A stretch of 7,894 nucleotides of DNA, from the NCBI GenBank assembly GCA_004375675.1, contig SOKR01000041.1, positions 1 through 7,894 on the forward strand, given 5' to 3'. A program made the translations under genes and the position numbers. The notes under the pieces are model-generated. The model did no database searches. It worked only from the letters and a program-made list of their open reading frames with translations, and had not been told where the DNA came from. This document shows positions 5,235 through 7,894 of the stretch, piece by piece. Each line of letters opens with the position of its first letter. Within the stretch, counting starts at the first letter, position 1. The DNA is from Dehalococcoidia bacterium (GTDB taxonomy: Bacteria > Chloroflexota > Dehalococcoidia > Dehalococcoidales > BS750m-G39).

Positions 5235-5558
5235 ATGGGTGATGTTTTAGACGAAGCCTACGCCATAGCCCAGTGCAAGGACTGCCCGTGGTATAAGGCC
5301 TGCGTTATGCCCATGAAGGTTACCGCTGAGGATATCCGCCGCCAGCTCGAAGCCTCTCCGGGAGCGGGCGTCTCCCAGCCCGCTGATATGGGCATGCAAA
5401 ACCTGCTCTCCAGCATGGCTTCCGCCGCCCAGAACTCCATCCTGGAAGGCTGCCCCATCTTTATCGAGCGCCTGCGCAACGACCCCAAGCTCGCCCAGAA
5501 GCTTAAAACACTGATGCAAAACTGGGGCAAAGAAGAAGAGGTAGAGCCTAGCCCTTGA
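5235..5558 (+). CDS. Small four-cysteine protein of unknown function in the redox cassette
   Basis: I do not recognise this 107-residue protein. It has no signal peptide or membrane segment, so it is probably cytosolic. Near the N-terminus it has CKDCPWYKAC (Cys14, Cys17, Cys23), with a fourth cysteine in EGCPIFIERL (Cys73). Four cysteines in this spacing could bind a metal or an iron-sulfur cluster, or take part in thiol exchange. The middle (about 40-65) is Ala/Ser/Met-rich, the next part is helical and charged, and the tail is acidic. It starts 11 bp after the second thioredoxin gene, behind a GGGGG-type ribosome binding site very like the one before that gene, so it is almost surely co-transcribed. 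Its stop overlaps the 3' end of the opposing ABC ATPase gene by 11 bp. It looks real because of the spacing and the ordered cysteines. Confidence 0.75.
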   Translation: MGDVLDEAYAIAQCKDCPWYKACVMPMKVTAEDIRRQLEASPGAGVSQPADMGMQNLLSSMASAAQNSILEGCPIFIERLRNDPKLAQKLKTLMQNWGKEEEVEPSP

Positions 5559-6363
5559 GCAGGACTTCATCATCACTGAACTTGCTGCCGCTGGCGCGCT
5601 CGAAGGCGGTTATCAGGTCGTTGATGGTCAGCCCGGTGCGCTGCTCCTGATTCAGGTCGACCACAATTCGGCCCTCGTGCATCATGATAAGGCGGTTGCC
5701 GTAGCGCAGGGCAAGCTCCATGTTGTGGGTCACCATAAGCGTGGTTATCTTTTCCCGCTTGACGATCATCTCGGTCAGCTCCAGCACTATCTGGGCTGTC
5801 CTCGGGTCGAGGTTAGCGCTGTGCTCGTCGAGCAGCAGCAAGGCCGGGCGGCTTATGGTGGACATCACCAGCGCCACCGCCTGTCTCTGCCCGCTGGAAA
5901 GCGTGCCCACCAGGGTATTCAATCTATCTTCCAGCCCCAGCTTCAGCGGCGCCAAAGCCTGGCGGAACTCCTCCCGTCGCTTCTTATTGCTGGCCGCCCG
6001 CAGACCCCGCGATTTCCCCCTCAGCACAGCCATGGCCAGGTTTTCCTCTATGGTCATCTTGGCCGCCGTGCCGATATTGGGGTCCTGATAGACCCGCCCC
6101 ACATAGGTGGCGTGTTTGTACTCGCTCAAATTGGTGATATCGGCCCCATCGACGATAATCTTACCCCCCTTCTCCGGGGGGAAGACGCCGCCGACAACGT
6201 TGAGCATAGTCGTCTTGCCCGCGCCGTTACTGCCGATAACGGTGATGTAGTCCTCGGCCCTGACCACGAGGTTGATACTGTCCAGGGCTTTGACCTCGTC
6301 GACGGTGCCCCGCGAAAACACCTTGCTTATCTTTTCAAGTGTAAGCAAACTCTCAGTGCTCAT
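5548..6363 (-). CDS. ABC transporter ATP-binding protein (COG1101-type, TrpZ-like)
   Basis: This 271-residue cytosolic ATPase should drive the importer formed with the permease encoded just upstream. All nucleotide-binding motifs are present: Walker A GSNGAGKT (44-51), Q-loop Gln93 in VYQDPNIGTA, signature LSSGQ (155-159, a mild variant of LSGGQ), Walker B LLLLDE ending at catalytic Glu180, and the switch His213 in MVTHN. The residue after Glu180 is His, giving DEH; I recall this as usual in this COG1101-like subgroup rather than a defect. The Q-loop context and the 29-bp gap from the permease fit the TrpXYZ-type systems, in which tryptophan or related compounds have been proposed as substrates in some Firmicutes. 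The substrate here is unknown. GGGGGAG precedes the ATG. The 3' end overlaps the convergent four-cysteine gene. Confidence 0.9.
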   Translation of the reverse strand: MSTESLLTLEKISKVFSRGTVDEVKALDSINLVVRAEDYITVIGSNGAGKTTMLNVVGGVFPPEKGGKIIVDGADITNLSEYKHATYVGRVYQDPNIGTAAKMTIEENLAMAVLRGKSRGLRAASNKKRREEFRQALAPLKLGLEDRLNTLVGTLSSGQRQAVALVMSTISRPALLLLDEHSANLDPRTAQIVLELTEMIVKREKITTLMVTHNMELALRYGNRLIMMHEGRIVVDLNQEQRTGLTINDLITAFERASGSKFSDDEVLLKG

Positions 6364-6392
6364 TTATAATACTCCCCCTCTATAGGGCCTCT

Positions 6393-7304
6393 CTACCATC
6401 TCACCGCGGGCGGTATCCACTCCCGCCGCACCTTCTTTCTGATGTAGGGTATGGCCAGGGCGATAACCACCAGCACGGCCGTAATCAGCTTCAGGTCGCC
6501 CGGTGCCATGCCCATCCTCAGGGCGATGGTGATAAAGAGCCGGTAGGCGAAAGCCCCACCCACCGCCGCCACCAGCAGCCGGGCCACGCCCTTGGGGCGG
6601 AAGAGCGCCTCGCCGATTATCACCGAGGCTAATCCCATGACGATCATGCCGATGCCCATGCCCACGTCGGCGAAGCCCTGCCCCTGGGCGACGATAGCCC
6701 CGGCCAGCCCCACCAGCCCGTTGGAGATGGCGCAGCCGAGCAGGACGTTCTTATCGGTATCCCCCCCCAGCGAGCGCACCATCTGCTCGTTATCGCCCGT
6801 CGCCCGCAGCGACAGCCCGATTTCGGTGCGCAAAAACCAGTTCAGGACGAAAAAGACGGCGGCGGCAATCGCCAGGGCTAATATTATGGAGACGCCGATG
6901 CTGCCGGCGCGCATTCCGAAAAGGTCGGCAATGATATCGAAGGAGGTAACCTCGCGGAGCAGGGAAACGTTAGCCCCGCTCATAATCCTCAGGTTGATGG
7001 AGTACAACCCCACCATCATCAGGATGCCCGCCAGCAGCGCCGGTATCCTCAGCTTGGTGTTGAGTATGCCGGTGAGCAAGCCCGCGCAAAAGCCAGCGCC
7101 GATAGCCGCCAGGCTGGCCAGAAAGGGGTTCACCCCGGCCACGATTAAGACCGCCGCCACCGCCCCGCCCAGCGTGTAGCTACCGTCCACGGTAAGGTCG
7201 GGGAAGGCAAGCACCCTCAGCGTCAGGTAAACGCCGATGGCAACCAGCCCGAAAACTAATCCTTCGTAGAAGGAAAAGAACAATATGCTACCGGCAACAT
7301 CCAA
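6393..7304 (-). CDS. ABC transporter permease (COG4120-type, BPD_transp_2, TrpY-like)
   Basis: A 303-residue membrane protein with eight or nine hydrophobic segments, the channel subunit of a small-molecule importer. The LAFPDLTVDGSYTLGGAV segment (about 32-49) and the ILNTKLRIPALLAGIL stretch (about 80-95) are characteristic of this uncharacterised family within the branched-chain amino acid/ribose permease superfamily. The cytoplasmic coupling loop is EIGLSLRATGDNEQMVRSLG (161-180). The start is a TTG at 7304-7302, chosen because AAGGAG lies at 7316-7311 at correct spacing and no in-frame ATG occurs nearby. It follows the substrate-binding protein gene by about 80 bp and precedes the ATPase gene by 29 bp, so the three form an operon. 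No substrate-specific residues can be named from sequence alone. Confidence 0.9.
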   Translation of the reverse strand: MDVAGSILFFSFYEGLVFGLVAIGVYLTLRVLAFPDLTVDGSYTLGGAVAAVLIVAGVNPFLASLAAIGAGFCAGLLTGILNTKLRIPALLAGILMMVGLYSINLRIMSGANVSLLREVTSFDIIADLFGMRAGSIGVSIILALAIAAAVFFVLNWFLRTEIGLSLRATGDNEQMVRSLGGDTDKNVLLGCAISNGLVGLAGAIVAQGQGFADVGMGIGMIVMGLASVIIGEALFRPKGVARLLVAAVGGAFAYRLFITIALRMGMAPGDLKLITAVLVVIALAIPYIRKKVRREWIPPAVRW

Positions 7305-7310
7305 TAGTCA

Positions 7311-7316
7311 CTCCTT
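7311..7316 (-). promoter_or_regulatory. Ribosome binding site fixing the permease TTG start
   Basis: AAGGAG on the minus strand lies six bases from the TTG at 7304-7302. It decides the start because the first hydrophobic segment begins within the next few codons and no in-frame ATG is available. Confidence 0.7.
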
Positions 7317-7365
7317 CTCTAGAATCCAAACCGGATGAGCGATTTATTATATCTATTCAGTTTTA

Positions 7366-7380
7366 AGCGCTATTAGCGCT
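7366..7380 (-). other. Intercistronic hairpin between the binding-protein and permease genes
   Basis: AGCGCT, a 3-nt spacer, and AGCGCT again form a 6-bp stem five bases past the stop codon of the binding-protein gene. No T-run follows on the minus strand, so it is a weak terminator at best. Stems in this position often protect the upstream message and raise the binding protein relative to the membrane subunits. A TATAAT on the minus strand at 7351-7346 lies just downstream, without a convincing -35. Confidence 0.4.
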
Positions 7381-7385
7381 GTTAT

Positions 7386-7894
7386 CTAGTCCGTCAGTAT
7401 TATGTCGGCCGCGTCGAGCACTGCCTGCGGGATGGTTATCCCCATCCTCGCCGCCGAATCCGGGTAGAGGATGGTGGAGACGTCCGCCTTTATCGGCGGT
7501 ATGTCGGCGATGTCCTCGCCGTCAAGTATCCTGGCCGCCATGTATCCCGCCTGCTGGCCGATCCAGTAGTAATCAACGCTGCAGCCACCGACCAGTCCGG
7601 TCTCGATCATACCCACTGCCGAACCGAAGACGGGCAGCTGGTTCTCCTCGCCGACCTGAATTATGGACTCGATGCCCACGCCGCCAACGGTATTACAGGT
7701 AGGAATCCAGATCGCGTCGCACCGTCCCACCAGTGACATCCCGGCAGCATAGACATCGGCAGTTGAAGCTGCCGTAGCCTCGACCACGGTAAGCCCATAG
7801 TCTGGGGCAACCTCGTTAAGTATCTCTGCCTGCACGGCGGCGTTCACCTCGCCCGCGTTATAGGCGATGCCCAAAACCTCGATGTCGGGCAGCA
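7386..7894 (-). CDS. ABC transporter substrate-binding protein (ABC_sub_bind/COG2984), 5' end outside window
   Basis: The reading frame runs open to the window edge, so this is the C-terminal half (about 168 residues) of a protein usually near 320 residues. The TTG at 7874 is an internal Leu codon, not a start: the frame upstream of it reads LPDIEV. Visible family features are the GIAYNAGEVNA segment that opens the second lobe, an ADVYAAGMSLVGRCDAIWIPTCN-like strand-helix-strand (split here around Gly50 of the visible part), a PVFGSAVGMIETG segment, the YYWIGQQAGYMAARIL helix, and a closing MGITIPQAVL. TIPQ..L is typical of COG2984 binding proteins. It should capture the substrate outside the membrane for the permease and ATPase that follow. 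The signal peptide and N-lobe are not visible. The substrate is unknown; tryptophan-like or other aromatic compounds are only one possibility. Confidence 0.9.
   Translation of the reverse strand, partial: LPDIEVLGIAYNAGEVNAAVQAEILNEVAPDYGLTVVEATAASTADVYAAGMSLVGRCDAIWIPTCNTVGGVGIESIIQVGEENQLPVFGSAVGMIETGLVGGCSVDYYWIGQQAGYMAARILDGEDIADIPPIKADVSTILYPDSAARMGITIPQAVLDAADIILTD

Noticed and set aside
5677..6369. Long plus-strand frame of 230 codons opposite the ABC ATPase
   Set aside because: The minus strand contains every Walker, signature and switch motif; the plus frame is a high-GC antisense shadow.
7838..7874. TTG at 7874 as the true start of the binding protein
   Set aside because: The frame stays open to the window edge with family-like sequence upstream (LPDIEV before GIAYN), and the N-terminal lobe and signal peptide would be missing.

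Overview
The window reads as chromosomal DNA from a GC-rich bacterium, with AT-rich spacers between genes. Strong purine-rich ribosome binding sites, a TTG start and three or more lipoprotein-like signal peptides are visible. Cobalamin salvage, a CcdA/TlpA thiol-redox set and a stand-alone PD-(D/E)XK protein would fit an anaerobic Chloroflexota (Dehalococcoidia-like) organism, but that is only a guess: there is no rRNA or other phylogenetic marker here.

Layout. (i) 1-3018, minus strand. Read in the direction of transcription, this holds a RecB/Cas4-like PD-(D/E)XK protein, csaA (16 nt later), a promoter, a compact cobalamin riboswitch with a terminator/antiterminator, and a BtuF-like corrinoid-binding lipoprotein. 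An AT-rich spacer of about 270 nt follows, then the first ten codons of another gene, cut by the window edge. (ii) 3019-3162, a divergent intergenic region. (iii) 3163-5558, plus strand. This is a tight cassette of ccdA, two tandem paralogous TlpA-like thioredoxin lipoproteins with Pro-Asn-Gly-Asp repeat linkers, and a small four-cysteine protein. (iv) 5548-7894, minus strand. This is a three-gene ABC uptake system of the TrpXYZ/COG2984-COG4120-COG1101 type: substrate-binding protein (5' end outside the window), permease (TTG start), ATPase. The ATPase 3' end overlaps the four-cysteine gene tail to tail by 11 bp.

How the parts work together. The riboswitch should shut off corrinoid uptake when intracellular cobalamin is high. 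CcdA should pass cytosolic electrons across the membrane to the two lipoprotein thioredoxins. These differ at the active site (WCGYC against TCNYC), which suggests division of labour after duplication. The ABC system imports an unidentified small molecule. No mobile element, CRISPR array, tRNA or rRNA is visible. The most unusual part is the redox cassette: a duplicated TlpA pair with expanding repeat linkers, a shared extra cysteine motif, and an unrecognised four-cysteine partner.
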